Positions 34,653-44,464 of a stretch of 64,000 nucleotides of DNA are shown here, piece after piece. This DNA is from Nocardioides sp. zg-1228 (GTDB taxonomy: Bacteria; Actinomycetota; Actinomycetes; Propionibacteriales; Nocardioidaceae). The stretch is from the NCBI RefSeq assembly GCF_017086465.1, contig NZ_CP070961.1, positions 930,001 through 994,000 on the forward strand, given 5' to 3'. Every line of letters begins with the position of its first letter. Positions within the stretch are counted from its first letter, which is position 1. The notes under the pieces were generated by a model. That model ran no database searches. It worked only from the letters and a program-made list of their open reading frames with translations, and was not told the origin of the DNA. Position numbers and translations under genes: made by a program.

Positions 34653-35390
34653 TCAGTCGCGGCCCGCCGACCGCTCGGCGAACGTCGTCAGCGCCGCGAC
34701 CGTCTCGCGCAGTGGCGCGACCGTCCGGGCGACCGCGCGGTCGACGTCGTCCTCGGTCCACTGCCCGTACGTCGAGGTGACCAGCAGCGCCGCCCCGGCG
34801 GGGACGACGTGCACGACGGTCGCGCCGTCGCCGGCCCGTCCGTCGACGCGGTAGGTCTGCAGCAGCGTCGCGGCCGGGCGCGGGCCGAAGGGCGAGGCGA
34901 GCACCTGGGTGCGGGTCTCCATGTCGCCCGCTCCGCCCGCTCCGCCCGAGTCCCCCGAGTCGCCCGAGTCGCCGGAGTCGCCCGACACGTCCGCCCGCTC
35001 GCACCCCGTCGCGAGCTCGGCGATGTCCTCCGCCAGGCGGCTCGCGTCGCCGGGCGCCGGGAGGACGACCAGGTCGCGGGTGTCGGCCGACTCGCCGCCG
35101 CTGTTGTCGGCCACCATCCGGTCGCGGACGACGAGCCCGCGCAGCGGCGACGTGCCGCACAGGTCGAGGTCACGCAGCCCGGTCCCGGTGCGGGAGGTGG
35201 GCACGTCGTCGCGCGGGCCGCCCATGCCCGCCGAGAGCGGGAAGTCGTCGGGGATCGCGGCCCCCGGCCCGGTCGCCACCGACGTGGGTGCGGCCCCGGT
35301 CGACGGGACGGGGGGCGACTCGCCCCGGCACGCCGACAGCGCGAGCGCGCACGCGAGCGCGACGGTGACGAGCCGTGCGCGGTGCCTCAT
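34653..35390 (-). CDS. Lipoprotein of unknown function with GDS repeats
   Basis: The 245-residue protein starts with a lipoprotein signal: basic MRHRAR, a hydrophobic core, and lipobox A-L-S-A-C with Cys21. A disordered Pro/Ser/Thr linker follows. The folded part is split near residues 135-155 by a low-complexity run of Gly-Asp-Ser triplets (a 9-base repeat at the DNA level) and a GGAGGAGD end. No family is recognised; a surface-anchored protein encoded just after, and possibly co-transcribed with, the membrane sigma protein gene would fit an envelope sensor role, which is inference. Confidence 0.75.
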   Translation of the reverse strand: MRHRARLVTVALACALALSACRGESPPVPSTGAAPTSVATGPGAAIPDDFPLSAGMGGPRDDVPTSRTGTGLRDLDLCGTSPLRGLVVRDRMVADNSGGESADTRDLVVLPAPGDASRLAEDIAELATGCERADVSGDSGDSGDSGDSGGAGGAGDMETRTQVLASPFGPRPAATLLQTYRVDGRAGDGATVVHVVPAGAALLVTSTYGQWTEDDVDRAVARTVAPLRETVAALTTFAERSAGRD

Positions 35391-35426
35391 GAGCGGTGAG
35401 ACGCCGCGGCGCGCGGAAAGGTTGTG

Positions 35427-37325
35427 TCAGCGTGCGGAGTCGAGCGGACCGAGCCGCTGCATCACGCGGCGCGCGAGGGTGACGAAGTCGGCCCGCGACA
35501 TCGTCATGTTGCGGTCGGGGGCGAAGCCGAGCTGCGAGACGGCGCCGCCGTCGCGCACGATGGCCATCAGGAACGGGAACGACTGTCGGTCGTTGATCTC
35601 GAACGTCAGCGCCCACACGCTCAGGTCGGAGGACTTCGAGGAGCTCGACGCCAGCTGCGTCACGCTCGTGCCGAGGTTGGCGCGAGCGCACTCGCGGATC
35701 CGGTCGCGCACCGTGTCGACGAACGTGCGCGCCCGGGCCGGCTTCATCGCCCCGACGGTCTGGGTGAGGCCGAGCTGGCTGGCGTTGGGCGTCTCCGGGA
35801 ACAGGAAGGTGCGGGTCAGCGCCTTGCTGATGCCCTTGCCGGTGAAGCTGGTGCGGTCGCAGCGGGTGGCCGCGTAGTTGGTGCGGGCCTTCTCGGCGTC
35901 GGTGCCGACCCAGGGGCCACGGACGGCGGACACGGGGGGCAGGTCGACCACCGACAGCAGCCCGGGCGGCGTACCGATGGGGAGCGGCGCGCTCGTGCGC
36001 GCCCTTGCCCGACCGGCGCAGGTGCCGGCTCCCTCGGCGCCGCAGACGCCGTTGACCGCCGCGGACAGCCCGGTGAGCACCGCCTTGTCGCCGACCGGCT
36101 TGCCCTGGCTGCGCACCACCAGGGCCACCACCAGGCGGCCGGTGCGCGCGACGCCGACGGAGATGTCGGCCGACTTCTTGCCCCACGAGCGCAGCCTGAA
36201 GGCGCGGGCCTCGTCGCCGACGCGCGTGACGGTGCGGGTGGTGACGAGCTGGGTGCGCGGGTCGATGCAGCCGGCGAACCACAGCGAGGCGGTCTCGAAG
36301 GCCTGCTCGGCGTCCTCGGCGGTGCGCGACGTCTCGACCACCTCGACGGCCGTGGACCGCACGGAGGTGACCTCGCGCTTGCGGGTGCGTGCGCGCTTGC
36401 CCGTGCCGACCTTCTTCTTCACGACGCGGGTCTCGGTCCCCTTCCACGTGCGCGTCAGCGCGCTCACCCCGTCGGGGTCGGCGAACCGCTCCCGCTGGCA
36501 GGGCGCGACGAGGCCGTCGCCGTCGACGTCGTCGGTGGTGGCGGTCTCGGTCCAGTCCAGCCCGGCCCCGAACCGGGACAGCTGCGCGGGGGAGAGCAGG
36601 GCGTCGGCGGCGACGTTGTCGGCGCCGTCGGCGTCGGAGACCGGTGGGTGCACCGTGACCCCCGGCGTCGACTTGTCCTCGCCGAGGCTGGTCGGCTCTG
36701 CTCCCGACCCGGCGGCGACGAGGGAGCCCGAGGCGACCAGCGCCGCCGTGGCGACCGCCGCGCCGATGACCGTGTGCGTGCGCCGGCGCGCCGCGCCGGA
36801 GCGCCGGATCACGGTGGCCCGCGGCCAGCGGATGTCCTCGAGCGGGCCGGAGAGGGCGTGGAGCAGGCGGGGGATCTCGGTGCTCGGCGCGTCGCGGTGC
36901 AGCGCGAACTGCGCGGTCGCGGTCTGGAGCTCGCGCTCGGCGTCGGCGCGGGGCAGGCCCACGGTGCGGGCGAGCTCGCTCAGGGAGAGGGCGGAGAGCA
37001 CGTTGAGCACGAGCAGCTCACGCTGGCGCGCGGTGAGCTTGCTCAGCGCGTCGAGGGTGCTGCGCACCTCGGGGTCGAGCGACTTGTCACGGTGCCAGAG
37101 GCGGGCGTTGTGCCGTCGGCGGGCGCGACCGAGGGCGAGGGCGCGGACGTAGCCGTCGCGGTCGTCGAGGTGCTCGACCTTGCGCCAGTGGTGCCACGTC
37201 ACGACGAAGGCGTCCCGGACGGCGGTGCGGGCCGCGGGCGCGTCACCGGTCAGTGCGTACGCCTCGTGCAGGAGGCGGGTGCGCGTCTCGACGTAGTAGG
37301 CGTCGAAGGTCTCGGGGCTCCTCAT
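35427..37325 (-). CDS. Membrane-anchored sigma-factor-like protein with large extracytoplasmic domain
   Basis: The 632-residue protein starts like a SigE-type ECF sigma factor. Region 2 is about residues 6-70 (SPETFDAYYVETRTRLLHEA, TWHHWRKVEHL) and region 4 about 91-142 (LDALSKLTARQRELLVLNV, LSELARTVGLPRADAEREL). A membrane segment follows at about 187-206 (VIGAAVATAALVASGSLVAA), then about 420 residues predicted outside the cell with no recognised domain. Ordinary ECF factors are about 160-200 residues and soluble. ATG 37325 is chosen because upstream codons lack a ribosome-binding site. It could bind promoters from the membrane, be released by proteolysis, or have lost sigma activity. Confidence 0.75.
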   Translation of the reverse strand: MRSPETFDAYYVETRTRLLHEAYALTGDAPAARTAVRDAFVVTWHHWRKVEHLDDRDGYVRALALGRARRRHNARLWHRDKSLDPEVRSTLDALSKLTARQRELLVLNVLSALSLSELARTVGLPRADAERELQTATAQFALHRDAPSTEIPRLLHALSGPLEDIRWPRATVIRRSGAARRRTHTVIGAAVATAALVASGSLVAAGSGAEPTSLGEDKSTPGVTVHPPVSDADGADNVAADALLSPAQLSRFGAGLDWTETATTDDVDGDGLVAPCQRERFADPDGVSALTRTWKGTETRVVKKKVGTGKRARTRKREVTSVRSTAVEVVETSRTAEDAEQAFETASLWFAGCIDPRTQLVTTRTVTRVGDEARAFRLRSWGKKSADISVGVARTGRLVVALVVRSQGKPVGDKAVLTGLSAAVNGVCGAEGAGTCAGRARARTSAPLPIGTPPGLLSVVDLPPVSAVRGPWVGTDAEKARTNYAATRCDRTSFTGKGISKALTRTFLFPETPNASQLGLTQTVGAMKPARARTFVDTVRDRIRECARANLGTSVTQLASSSSKSSDLSVWALTFEINDRQSFPFLMAIVRDGGAVSQLGFAPDRNMTMSRADFVTLARRVMQRLGPLDSAR

Positions 37326-37440
37326 GACCGCTCCACGGTACGGGAGGCGTGCACACGGCGCACATCCGTCCCACCGGTCCCGGCCGGGGGCGGCGTGGCA
37401 GCGCGATCTGCCGCGGGGAGCGGGTGATGATGGGGCGGCC

Positions 37441-38721
37441 ATGACGTCGCTCCTGACCCGACCCGAGCACCCCCGGACCGAGGCTCCCCGGCCGCGTCCG
37501 CTCGTGCTCATCGCCACGTTCGGCGGCGCCCTCGCCGCCCTCGGTCCGCTCGTCGTGCTGCTGGCGGTCGGGGTCATCGGCTGGTTCGCCAGCGACGCGG
37601 GCGTCCACGGCGCCCCGCGCGACGGGATGCGGGTCGGGGCCCTGGCCTGGCTGGCCGGTCACGGCTCCGGCGTCACGGTCATGGGCGCGCGGATCACGAT
37701 CGTCCCCCTCGGCGTCACGGCGATCGCCGCCTGGTCGATGTGGCGCCTGGGCCACCGCGTCGGCGACGCCGTCTCCGGCCACGGCCCCGACGCCGACCGC
37801 ATCTCCGACGGCGAGCGCGACCTCACCGTGCCCACCGCGATCGCCCTGTTCTTCTCCGCCTACGCCGTCGTGGCCGTCATGGTCGCGACCCTCGCCGCCG
37901 GCACCACCGCCGACCCGTCCCTGCCGCGGGTGCTCGGCTGGAGCCTGCTCCTGACCGCGTTCGTCGCGGCGCCCGCCATCGCGATCGGCTCGGGCCGCGC
38001 GGCGATCTGGGCGGCGTTCGTGCCGCTCTCGGTCCGCGCGGGCGCCGCCGTGGCCGGAGCCGTGCTGGCCCGGCTGCTCGCCCTCTCCGCGCTCGTGTTC
38101 CTCGTCGCGCTGGCCCTCTCCTTCGACGACGCCGCCACGATGACCTCGCGGCTGCACCAGAGCCCGGCCGAGGCCGGGCTCTACTCGCTCGTCAACGCCG
38201 CGTTCGCGCCCAACGCGGCCCTGTTCACCGGCTCGTGGCTGCTCGGCCCCGGCTTCGCGATGGGTGGGGCCACCGTGGTCTCGCCCGGCGCGGTGGTCCT
38301 GGGGCCGCTGCCGGTCGTGCCGCTGCTCGCCGCGCTGCCCGCCGTCGGCACGCCCGCCGGCTGGGTCGGCGCGCTGATGGCGCTGCCGGCGCTGGTCGCG
38401 GCCTGGTCGGCCCACCGCACGCTGCGCGGCCGGGTGCTGACCTGGGATCGGATCGCGCTCGCCGGCTGCGGTGGCGGGCTCGCGGCCGGCGTCGGCTTCG
38501 CCCTGCTCGCCTCGCTGTCCGGCGGTGCGGCCGGGCCTGGCCGCATGCGGTTCGTCGGCCCGTTCACCCGCGACGTCCTGGTGCACTCGGTCACGGCGTG
38601 CGGGATCGGTGCGCTGGCCGGTGCGGCCGTGCTGTCGTGGCTGGCCTGGCGCGCGGCCCGGGCGGTGCCCCAGGTGCCCGCACCGGCCGGCGACCCGGCC
38701 CACCCCGGCGCCGAGGACTGA
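37441..38721 (+). CDS. DUF6350-family polytopic membrane protein
   Basis: The 426-residue protein has about ten hydrophobic segments and begins with a charged head, [20 protein letters not shown]. In actinobacteria this family (DUF6350, sometimes labelled PerM) sits directly upstream of purN and purH, as it does here, which supports the assignment. No catalytic motif is visible and the function is unknown. It starts at ATG 37441, divergent from the sigma-like gene, and ends two bases before the YibE/F gene, so the whole run to purH may be one operon. Confidence 0.78.
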   Translation: MTSLLTRPEHPRTEAPRPRPLVLIATFGGALAALGPLVVLLAVGVIGWFASDAGVHGAPRDGMRVGALAWLAGHGSGVTVMGARITIVPLGVTAIAAWSMWRLGHRVGDAVSGHGPDADRISDGERDLTVPTAIALFFSAYAVVAVMVATLAAGTTADPSLPRVLGWSLLLTAFVAAPAIAIGSGRAAIWAAFVPLSVRAGAAVAGAVLARLLALSALVFLVALALSFDDAATMTSRLHQSPAEAGLYSLVNAAFAPNAALFTGSWLLGPGFAMGGATVVSPGAVVLGPLPVVPLLAALPAVGTPAGWVGALMALPALVAAWSAHRTLRGRVLTWDRIALAGCGGGLAAGVGFALLASLSGGAAGPGRMRFVGPFTRDVLVHSVTACGIGALAGAAVLSWLAWRAARAVPQVPAPAGDPAHPGAED

Positions 38722-38723
38722 GC

Positions 38724-39926
38724 GTGGGGGCTGGACACAGCCACGGCGCGCGCCCTTCCCTGGGCCCGCTGCCGCGTCGGCTCGCGGTGCTGATCGGACT
38801 CGTCGTGGGGCCGCTGGTGCTCGCGACGCTGGTCGGGCTGGTGGTGCTGTGGCCCGACGGCGACCTTCAGATCGACCAGCCCGGCGTCGACGTCGAGCGC
38901 GGCACCGCGACCGTGACCGAGGTCGGTCCCTGCCCGCCGCGCGACGGCGAGGAGGTGGCGGGCTGCCGGCTCGCGGAGGTCGAGCTGCTCAGCGGGCCCG
39001 GTGCGCCCGGCACGGCGGACGCGCTGCTGCCCTACGGCCCCCGGGCGCCCGAGGTGGTCGCCGGCGACCGGATCATCGTGTCGCTCACCGAGCAGGCACC
39101 CGCCGGCGAGCAGTACGCGTTCCAGGACTTCGACCGCGGCCCGCCGCTGCTGGTGCTGACGATCCTCTTCGCCGTCGGCGTCCTCGCGCTGTCGCGCTGG
39201 CGCGGCATCGGTGCGCTCGCCAGCCTGGCGTACTCCCTCGTCCTGATCGCGGTGTTCACCCTGCCGGCGATCATGGGGGGCGCCTCCCCGCTGCTGGTCG
39301 CGGTGACGTCCGCCGCCGCGATCATGCTCGTCACGCTCTACCTCTCCCACGGCTTCGACGTGCGCTCGACCGTGGCGATGATCGGCACCCTGGTGTCGCT
39401 GGTGGTGATCGGCGGCGTCGGCTGGGTCTTCACCCGGGTCGGCCACTTCACCGGCCTGGTCGACGAGGGCAGCCAGTACATCTCCGGCATCGCCGCCCAG
39501 GTCGACCTGCGCGGCCTGCTGCTGGCCGGGCTGGTGATCGGCGCGCTCGGCGTGCTCGACGACGTCACCGTCACCCAGACCTGGGCGGTCTGGGAGCTGG
39601 CCGACGTCGACCCCGACGCGACCACCCGCTCGCTCTTCACGCGGGCGATGCGCATCGGGCGCTCGCACGTCGCCTCCACCGTCAACACGCTGGTCCTGGC
39701 CTACGTCGGCGCCACGCTCCCGCTGATGCTGGTGTTCTCGGCGCTGTCGATGCCGTTCGGCGTCGCGATCAGCCAGGAGGTCGTCGCGCAGGAGGTCGTG
39801 CGCGGCCTGGTCGGCGGCCTGGGCATCATCGCCGCGGTGCCGGTGACCACGGCGATCGCGGCCCTCGTCGCGGGTCGGCTGGTGCGCGACCGGGGCGTGG
39901 GCGCGGGCGGGTCCCACCGCGCCTAG
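38724..39926 (+). CDS. YibE/F-family membrane protein
   Basis: The 400-residue protein matches the YibE/F family: an N-terminal membrane segment, an extracytoplasmic domain with [11 protein letters not shown]...[10 protein letters not shown], and then about seven membrane helices including [56 protein letters not shown] and [32 protein letters not shown], all family signatures. The family is thought to be a transporter but no substrate is firmly known. GTG 38724 begins it, two bases after the preceding stop; purN starts ten bases after its end. Confidence 0.85.
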   Translation: MGAGHSHGARPSLGPLPRRLAVLIGLVVGPLVLATLVGLVVLWPDGDLQIDQPGVDVERGTATVTEVGPCPPRDGEEVAGCRLAEVELLSGPGAPGTADALLPYGPRAPEVVAGDRIIVSLTEQAPAGEQYAFQDFDRGPPLLVLTILFAVGVLALSRWRGIGALASLAYSLVLIAVFTLPAIMGGASPLLVAVTSAAAIMLVTLYLSHGFDVRSTVAMIGTLVSLVVIGGVGWVFTRVGHFTGLVDEGSQYISGIAAQVDLRGLLLAGLVIGALGVLDDVTVTQTWAVWELADVDPDATTRSLFTRAMRIGRSHVASTVNTLVLAYVGATLPLMLVFSALSMPFGVAISQEVVAQEVVRGLVGGLGIIAAVPVTTAIAALVAGRLVRDRGVGAGGSHRA

Positions 39927-39935
39927 GATCGCCCC

Positions 39936-40553
39936 GTGCAGCAGCCCGCCCGCCTCGTCGTCCTCGTCTCGGGGGCCGGCACCAACCTCCAGGCCCTGGT
40001 CGACGCCTGCGCCGATCCGGCGTACGGCGCCCGGGTGGTGGCGGTCGGCGCCGACCGCGACGGCATCGAGGGCCTGGCCCGCGCCGAGCGCGCCGGCATC
40101 CCCACGTTCGTGCGCAAGCTGTCGGACTTCGAGACCCGCGAGGGATGGGACGCGTCGCTGGCGACGGTCGTGGAGCGCTTCGAGCCCCACCTGGTGGTGT
40201 CCGCGGGGTTCATGAAGCTGCTGTCCACCGAGTTCCTCGACCGGTTCCTCACCGTCAACACGCACCCGGCGCTGTGCCCGGCGTTCCCGGGGATGCACGG
40301 CCCGCGCGACGCCCTCGAGCACGGCGTCAAGGTGACCGGGGCGACCCTGTTCGTGGTCGACGGCGGCGTCGACACCGGGCCGATCGTGGCGCAGGTGCCC
40401 GTCGAGGTGGCCGACGACGACGACGTCGCGTCGCTGCACGAGCGGATCAAGACCGCCGAGCGCGCCATGCTCGTCGACGCGGTGGGCCGCATCGCCCGCG
40501 ACGGCATCACGGTGGAGGGTCGCCGGGTTCGCATCGGCGCTCCCGCTCGGTAG
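39936..40553 (+). CDS. purN: Phosphoribosylglycinamide formyltransferase
   Basis: The 205-residue enzyme transfers a formyl group from 10-formyltetrahydrofolate to GAR, the third step of purine synthesis. [17 protein letters not shown] binds the phosphate of GAR. The catalytic Asn-His pair appears as [15 protein letters not shown] and the catalytic Asp as VDTGPIVAQ. All are in the right order and the length is typical. GTG 39936 starts it. It lies immediately upstream of the ZTP riboswitch and purH, consistent with a purine operon. Confidence 0.94.
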   Translation: MQQPARLVVLVSGAGTNLQALVDACADPAYGARVVAVGADRDGIEGLARAERAGIPTFVRKLSDFETREGWDASLATVVERFEPHLVVSAGFMKLLSTEFLDRFLTVNTHPALCPAFPGMHGPRDALEHGVKVTGATLFVVDGGVDTGPIVAQVPVEVADDDDVASLHERIKTAERAMLVDAVGRIARDGITVEGRRVRIGAPAR

Positions 40554-40561
40554 TCTGCAGC

Positions 40562-40640
40562 CACACGACTGGCGCAGGTGGGTCACCACCAGGGAGTGAC
40601 GCCGGGGAGCATCGAACGCCTGGGTGCCCCCGACTCGTTG
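40562..40640 (+). promoter_or_regulatory. ZTP (pfl) riboswitch upstream of purH
   Basis: The region between purN and purH has the conserved parts of the pfl motif in order: GACTGGCG (40567-40574), a GTGGG/CACCAC arm pair (40578-40590), CCGGGGAGC (40602-40610), and CGCCTGGG (40617-40624), whose CGCC can pair with GGCG. This RNA binds ZMP/ZTP, which accumulates when 10-formyltetrahydrofolate is short, and turns on purine and folate genes. GGGTG (40622-40626) can also pair with CACCC (40643-40647), right before the GAGGAG ribosome-binding site, so control of translation or early termination is plausible. Confidence 0.85.
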
Positions 40641-40657
40641 CCCACCCGAGGAGTCCC

Positions 40658-42235
40658 GTGTCCCCCACCGCCGAGCACCGCGTCCCGATCCGCCGCGCCC
40701 TCGTCTCCGTCTACGACAAGACCGGCCTCGACGAGCTGGTGCGCGGCCTGCACGGCGCCGGCGTCGAGCTCGTCTCCACCGGCGGCTCCGCCGCGCTCAT
40801 CGACTCCCTCGGCCTGCCGGTCACCCGCGTGGAGGACCTCACCGGCTTCCCCGAGTGCCTCGACGGCCGCGTCAAGACCCTGCACCCGCGGGTGCACGCC
40901 GGCATCCTGGCCGACCGCCGCCTCGACTCCCACGTCGCGCAGCTCGAGGAGCTCGGCGTCGAGCCGTTCGACCTCGTCGTGAGCAACCTCTACCCGTTCA
41001 CCGAAACCGTCGCCTCGGGGGCCGGACCCGACGAGTGCGTGGAGCAGATCGACATCGGCGGGCCCTCGATGGTGCGCGCCGCCGCGAAGAACCACCCCAG
41101 CGTCGCCATCGTCACCTCACCCGCGGCGTACGACGCCGTGCTCGCCGCCGTCGCGGCCGGCGGCTTCACGCTGGCCGAGCGGCGTCGCCTCGCGGCGGAG
41201 GCCTTCGTCCACACCGCGACCTACGACGTCCACGTGGCGTCGTGGATGGGCAACGTGCTCACCGACACGAGCGACGGCTCGGGCTTCCCGGCGTGGCTGG
41301 GCGCGACGTGGACCAAGGAGGCGGCGCTCCGCTACGGCGAGAACCCGCACCAGTCCGCCGCGCTCTACGGCACCGGCTTCCTGCCCGACGGGCCGGGCCT
41401 GGCCCAGGCCACCCAGCACCACGGCAAGGAGATGTCCTACAACAACTACGTCGACGCCGACGCGGCCCGCCGGGCGGCCTACGACTTCGACGAGCCGGCC
41501 GTGGCGATCATCAAGCACGCCAACCCCTGCGGCATCGCGGTCGCCGACGACGTCGCCACCGCCCACCGCAAGGCGCACGAGTGCGACCCGGTCAGCGCCT
41601 TCGGCGGCGTGATCGCCACCAACGTGCCGGTCTCCGTCGCGATGGCGCAGCAGGTGGCCGAGATCTTCACCGAGGTCGTCGTGGCGCCCGGCTACGAGGA
41701 CGGCGCCATCGAGGCGCTGCAGGCCAAGAAGAACATCCGGATCCTGGAGTGCCCGCCGCTCACCCGCGGCGGCAGCGACCTGCGCTCGATCTCCGGCGGG
41801 CTGCTGCTGCAGCAGCGCGACGTGCTCTCCGCGGAGGGCGACGACCCCGCGAGCTGGACCCTGGCGACCGGCGAGGCCGCCTCCGACGAGGTGCTGGCCG
41901 ACCTCGCCTTCGCCTGGCGCGCCTGCCGGGCGGTGAAGTCCAACGCCATCCTGCTCGCCTCCGGCGGCGCCTCCGTCGGCGTCGGGATGGGCCAGGTCAA
42001 CCGCGTCGACTCCTGCCGCCTCGCGGTCGAGCGGGCGGGGGAGCGGGCCGCGTCGGCGGTCGCGGCCTCCGACGCGTTCTTCCCGTTCGCCGACGGCCCG
42101 CAGATCCTCATCGACGCGGGGGTGCGGGCGATCGTCCAGCCCGGCGGCTCGGTGCGCGACGCCGAGGTGGTCGCGGCGTGCGAGGCGGCGGGCGTGACGA
42201 TGTACCTCACCGGGGCCCGGCACTTCTTCCACTGA
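40658..42235 (+). CDS. purH: Bifunctional AICAR transformylase / IMP cyclohydrolase
   Basis: The 525-residue enzyme performs the last two purine steps. The N-terminal cyclohydrolase has [62 protein letters not shown] and [16 protein letters not shown]; the C-terminal transformylase has [25 protein letters not shown] with the catalytic Lys-His pair, [13 protein letters not shown] and [16 protein letters not shown] lies five bases before GTG 40658. Its leader is a ZTP riboswitch, which fits because ZMP is PurH's own substrate. Confidence 0.96.
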   Translation: MSPTAEHRVPIRRALVSVYDKTGLDELVRGLHGAGVELVSTGGSAALIDSLGLPVTRVEDLTGFPECLDGRVKTLHPRVHAGILADRRLDSHVAQLEELGVEPFDLVVSNLYPFTETVASGAGPDECVEQIDIGGPSMVRAAAKNHPSVAIVTSPAAYDAVLAAVAAGGFTLAERRRLAAEAFVHTATYDVHVASWMGNVLTDTSDGSGFPAWLGATWTKEAALRYGENPHQSAALYGTGFLPDGPGLAQATQHHGKEMSYNNYVDADAARRAAYDFDEPAVAIIKHANPCGIAVADDVATAHRKAHECDPVSAFGGVIATNVPVSVAMAQQVAEIFTEVVVAPGYEDGAIEALQAKKNIRILECPPLTRGGSDLRSISGGLLLQQRDVLSAEGDDPASWTLATGEAASDEVLADLAFAWRACRAVKSNAILLASGGASVGVGMGQVNRVDSCRLAVERAGERAASAVAASDAFFPFADGPQILIDAGVRAIVQPGGSVRDAEVVAACEAAGVTMYLTGARHFFH

Positions 42236-42270
42236 CCCGCCCCCGGGCGGTGCGTGGAGGGGGCGCCGCG

Positions 42271-42288
42271 GCGCGGAAAATGCCGCGC
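42271..42288 (+). terminator. Small hairpin downstream of purH
   Basis: GCGCGG (42271-42276) pairs with CCGCGC (42283-42288) around an AAAATG loop, 36 bases past the purH stop. The stem is short, so this is a tentative terminator call. Confidence 0.35.
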
Positions 42289-42307
42289 GCGCACCACCGA
42301 CCCCTGT

Positions 42308-42325
42308 TATCTTGACGTCAAGATA
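42308..42325. promoter_or_regulatory. 18-base perfect palindrome before an MFS gene
   Basis: TATCTTGACGTCAAGATA is a perfect palindrome lying 18 bases before GTG 42344. Its TTGACG could serve as a -35 hexamer, so a bound protein would block the promoter. The 14-base core TCTTGACGTCAAGA is identical to the one before icd. MarR-type regulators such as TamR bind sites of this general kind at TCA-cycle genes in Streptomyces; I recall this only approximately. Confidence 0.7.
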
Positions 42326-42343
42326 GCCGAGTGGGGGTACGAC

Positions 42344-43588
42344 GTGCGGTGGTGGCAGCGGGTCCTCCCGCCGACGAAGCTCGAGCGCGACCTGGTCTGG
42401 CAGTGCGTGCTGTCGGCGTTCGCCACCGGCACGTTCCTCGCCGGCACCGCCGTCTACTTCACCCAGGTCGTCGGGCTGAGCGGGGCGCAGGTCGGGCTGG
42501 GCATGTCGATCGCCGCGGGCGTCACCCTCGTCCTGCAGCTGCCGATGGGCCGGCTCGCGGACCGGGTCGGCGCCAAGCCGCTGTGGGCCGTGGCGAGCCT
42601 CGTGGAGGCGGCGCTCTACCTCGCGTGGCCGTTCATCGGCGACATGGCGACCTTCGTCGCGATGCTGTCGGTGCTCGCGATCTTCGAGACCGCCGGGCGC
42701 AACGCGCGCAACGTCTACCGGATCGCGGTCTTCCCGCGTGCGGTCCGCGTGCGGGCGATGGCCTACATGCGCGCCGCCCGCAACGTCGGCTACACCCTGG
42801 GCGCCGGCGCCAGCGGAGTGGCGCTCGGCATCGGCCTCGACGCCGTGCGCCTGATCCCGTTGGTCACCGGCGCCCTCCTGGTGCTCAACGCGCTGCTGAT
42901 CGCGACGGTGCTGCCGGCGGTGGCGCGCGCCGTGCCGGAGGTGCAGGACGACGGGACGCCCGTCGCGGCGCCGCCGGCCTGGCGCAACCCGGGCTTCGTC
43001 GTGCTGAGCGTCTGCAACGGGGTGCTCTCGTCCAACCAGGTGCTGCTCAACGTCGTGGTGCCGCTGTGGTTGGTCGAGCGCACCGACGCGCCGGTGACGC
43101 TGGTGGCCTGGCTGTTCGGCACCAACACGGTCCTCGCCGTCGCGTTGCAGGTGCGCGCGAGCCGCGTCGCCGACTCCGTCGACGGGTCGCTGCGGGCGGC
43201 GCGGTGGTCGGGCTACGCGTTCGTCCTCTCGTGCGGGCTCATCGCCTGGACCCACGAGACGGTGGGCTGGGTCTCGATCGTGCTGATCTGGATCGGCCAC
43301 GTCACCATCACCGGCGCGGAGCTGTGGCAGTCGGCCGCCGACTGGTGCTTCACCGCCGAGCTCTCCGACCACCGGCGTCTCGGCGACTACCAGGGGATCT
43401 GGGGCCTGGGCTACCAGGTCGAGCCGATCGTCTTCCCGGCCCTCTACACCTGGCTCGCCCTCACGGTCGGCACGGTCGGCTGGGTCGCCATCGCCGTGAT
43501 CGGCATGACGGCCGCCGTCGTCGCCCACCCCGCTGCCCGCGCGGCCGAGCGGCACCTGGTCCGGATCGGGGCGCCGGTCGGGGTCTGA
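42344..43588 (+). CDS. MFS transporter under a palindromic operator
   Basis: The 414-residue membrane protein has about 12 membrane segments and major-facilitator loop motifs: [20 protein letters not shown] after segment 2 and [20 protein letters not shown] in the second half. [37 protein letters not shown] is a well-conserved cytoplasmic stretch of this subgroup. GTG 42344 with GGGGG upstream is chosen because the palindrome lies immediately before it. Substrate is unknown; the operator shared with icd hints at transport of an organic acid or a linked stress compound, which is inference. Confidence 0.85.
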   Translation: MRWWQRVLPPTKLERDLVWQCVLSAFATGTFLAGTAVYFTQVVGLSGAQVGLGMSIAAGVTLVLQLPMGRLADRVGAKPLWAVASLVEAALYLAWPFIGDMATFVAMLSVLAIFETAGRNARNVYRIAVFPRAVRVRAMAYMRAARNVGYTLGAGASGVALGIGLDAVRLIPLVTGALLVLNALLIATVLPAVARAVPEVQDDGTPVAAPPAWRNPGFVVLSVCNGVLSSNQVLLNVVVPLWLVERTDAPVTLVAWLFGTNTVLAVALQVRASRVADSVDGSLRAARWSGYAFVLSCGLIAWTHETVGWVSIVLIWIGHVTITGAELWQSAADWCFTAELSDHRRLGDYQGIWGLGYQVEPIVFPALYTWLALTVGTVGWVAIAVIGMTAAVVAHPAARAAERHLVRIGAPVGV

Positions 43589-43614
43589 GCGAGCCGATCC
43601 CTAGACTGGCCCGC

Positions 43615-44463
43615 GTGACGGCACAGACCCTGGACGGCGCGGCCACGCTGCGGACCATCAAGGCCGAGCTCGCGCAGCGAGTCGCCGCACTCCGTGAGCA
43701 GGGGGTGGTCCCCGGGCTCGGCACCGTGCTGGTCGGCGACGACCCCGGCTCGCACTGGTACGTCGGCGCCAAGCACAAGGACTGCGCGGAGATCGGCATC
43801 ACCTCGATCCGGCGCGACCTTCCCGCGGGCGCCACCCAGGCCGAGGTGGAGGCCGTCATCGACGAGCTCAACGCCGACGACGCCTGCACCGGTTTTCTCG
43901 TCCAGCAGCCCACCGGGCTCGATGAGTTCGCGCTGCTGTCGCGCGTCGACCCCGCCAAGGACGTCGACGGGCTTCACCCGGTCAACCTCGGCAGGCTCGT
44001 GCTCGGCGAGGCCGGACCGCTGCCGTGCACGCCGGTCGGGGCCATCGAGCTGCTGCGCCGCCACGGCGTCGAGATCGCGGGCGCCGACGTCGTCGTCGTC
44101 GGGCGCGGCATCACCGTCGGCCGCCCCCTCGCCCTGCTGCTGACCCGGCGTTCGGAGAACGCCACGGTCACCCTCTGCCACACCGGCACCCGCGACCTCG
44201 CCTCCCACGTGCGCCGGGCCGACATCGTCGTCGCGGCCGCGGGAGTCCCCGGCATCATCACCGCCGACATGGTCCGGCCCGGCGCGGCCGTGCTCGACGT
44301 CGGCGTGTCGCGGGTCGACGGCAAGGTCACCGGCGACGTGGCCCCCGACGTGTGGGACGTCGCCGGCTGGGTCTCGCCCAACCCCAAGGGCGTCGGTCCG
44401 ATGACGCGGGCGATGCTGCTGAGCAACATCGTCGAGATCGCCGAGAAGTCCGTCCGGTCCTGA
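43615..44463 (+). CDS. folD: Methylenetetrahydrofolate dehydrogenase / cyclohydrolase
   Basis: The 282-residue enzyme interconverts 5,10-methylene- and 10-formyltetrahydrofolate, supplying formyl groups to PurN and PurH. The active-site [14 protein letters not shown] holds the catalytic Lys53; [16 protein letters not shown] and [40 protein letters not shown] bind folate and [18 protein letters not shown] closes the site. The usual QLPLP is QQPTG here, a common variant. GTG 43615 starts it. It is followed by a DUF3017 gene one base after its stop. Confidence 0.95.
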   Translation: MTAQTLDGAATLRTIKAELAQRVAALREQGVVPGLGTVLVGDDPGSHWYVGAKHKDCAEIGITSIRRDLPAGATQAEVEAVIDELNADDACTGFLVQQPTGLDEFALLSRVDPAKDVDGLHPVNLGRLVLGEAGPLPCTPVGAIELLRRHGVEIAGADVVVVGRGITVGRPLALLLTRRSENATVTLCHTGTRDLASHVRRADIVVAAAGVPGIITADMVRPGAAVLDVGVSRVDGKVTGDVAPDVWDVAGWVSPNPKGVGPMTRAMLLSNIVEIAEKSVRS

Positions 44464-44464
44464 C

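Noticed and set aside
37326..37577. N-terminal extension of the sigma-like membrane protein
   Set aside because: The extra 84 codons are Arg/Pro/Ala-rich, overlap the divergent gene start, and the sigma region begins right after ATG 37325.
38181..40589. Long minus-strand frame across DUF6350, YibE/F and purN
   Set aside because: Opposite-strand shadow with low-complexity Asp/Arg/Gln composition; the forward genes have clear families.
38471..40657. In-frame extension far upstream of purH
   Set aside because: It crosses purN and the ZTP riboswitch and has Arg/Ala-rich nonsense composition; GTG 40658 with GAGGAG is the real start.
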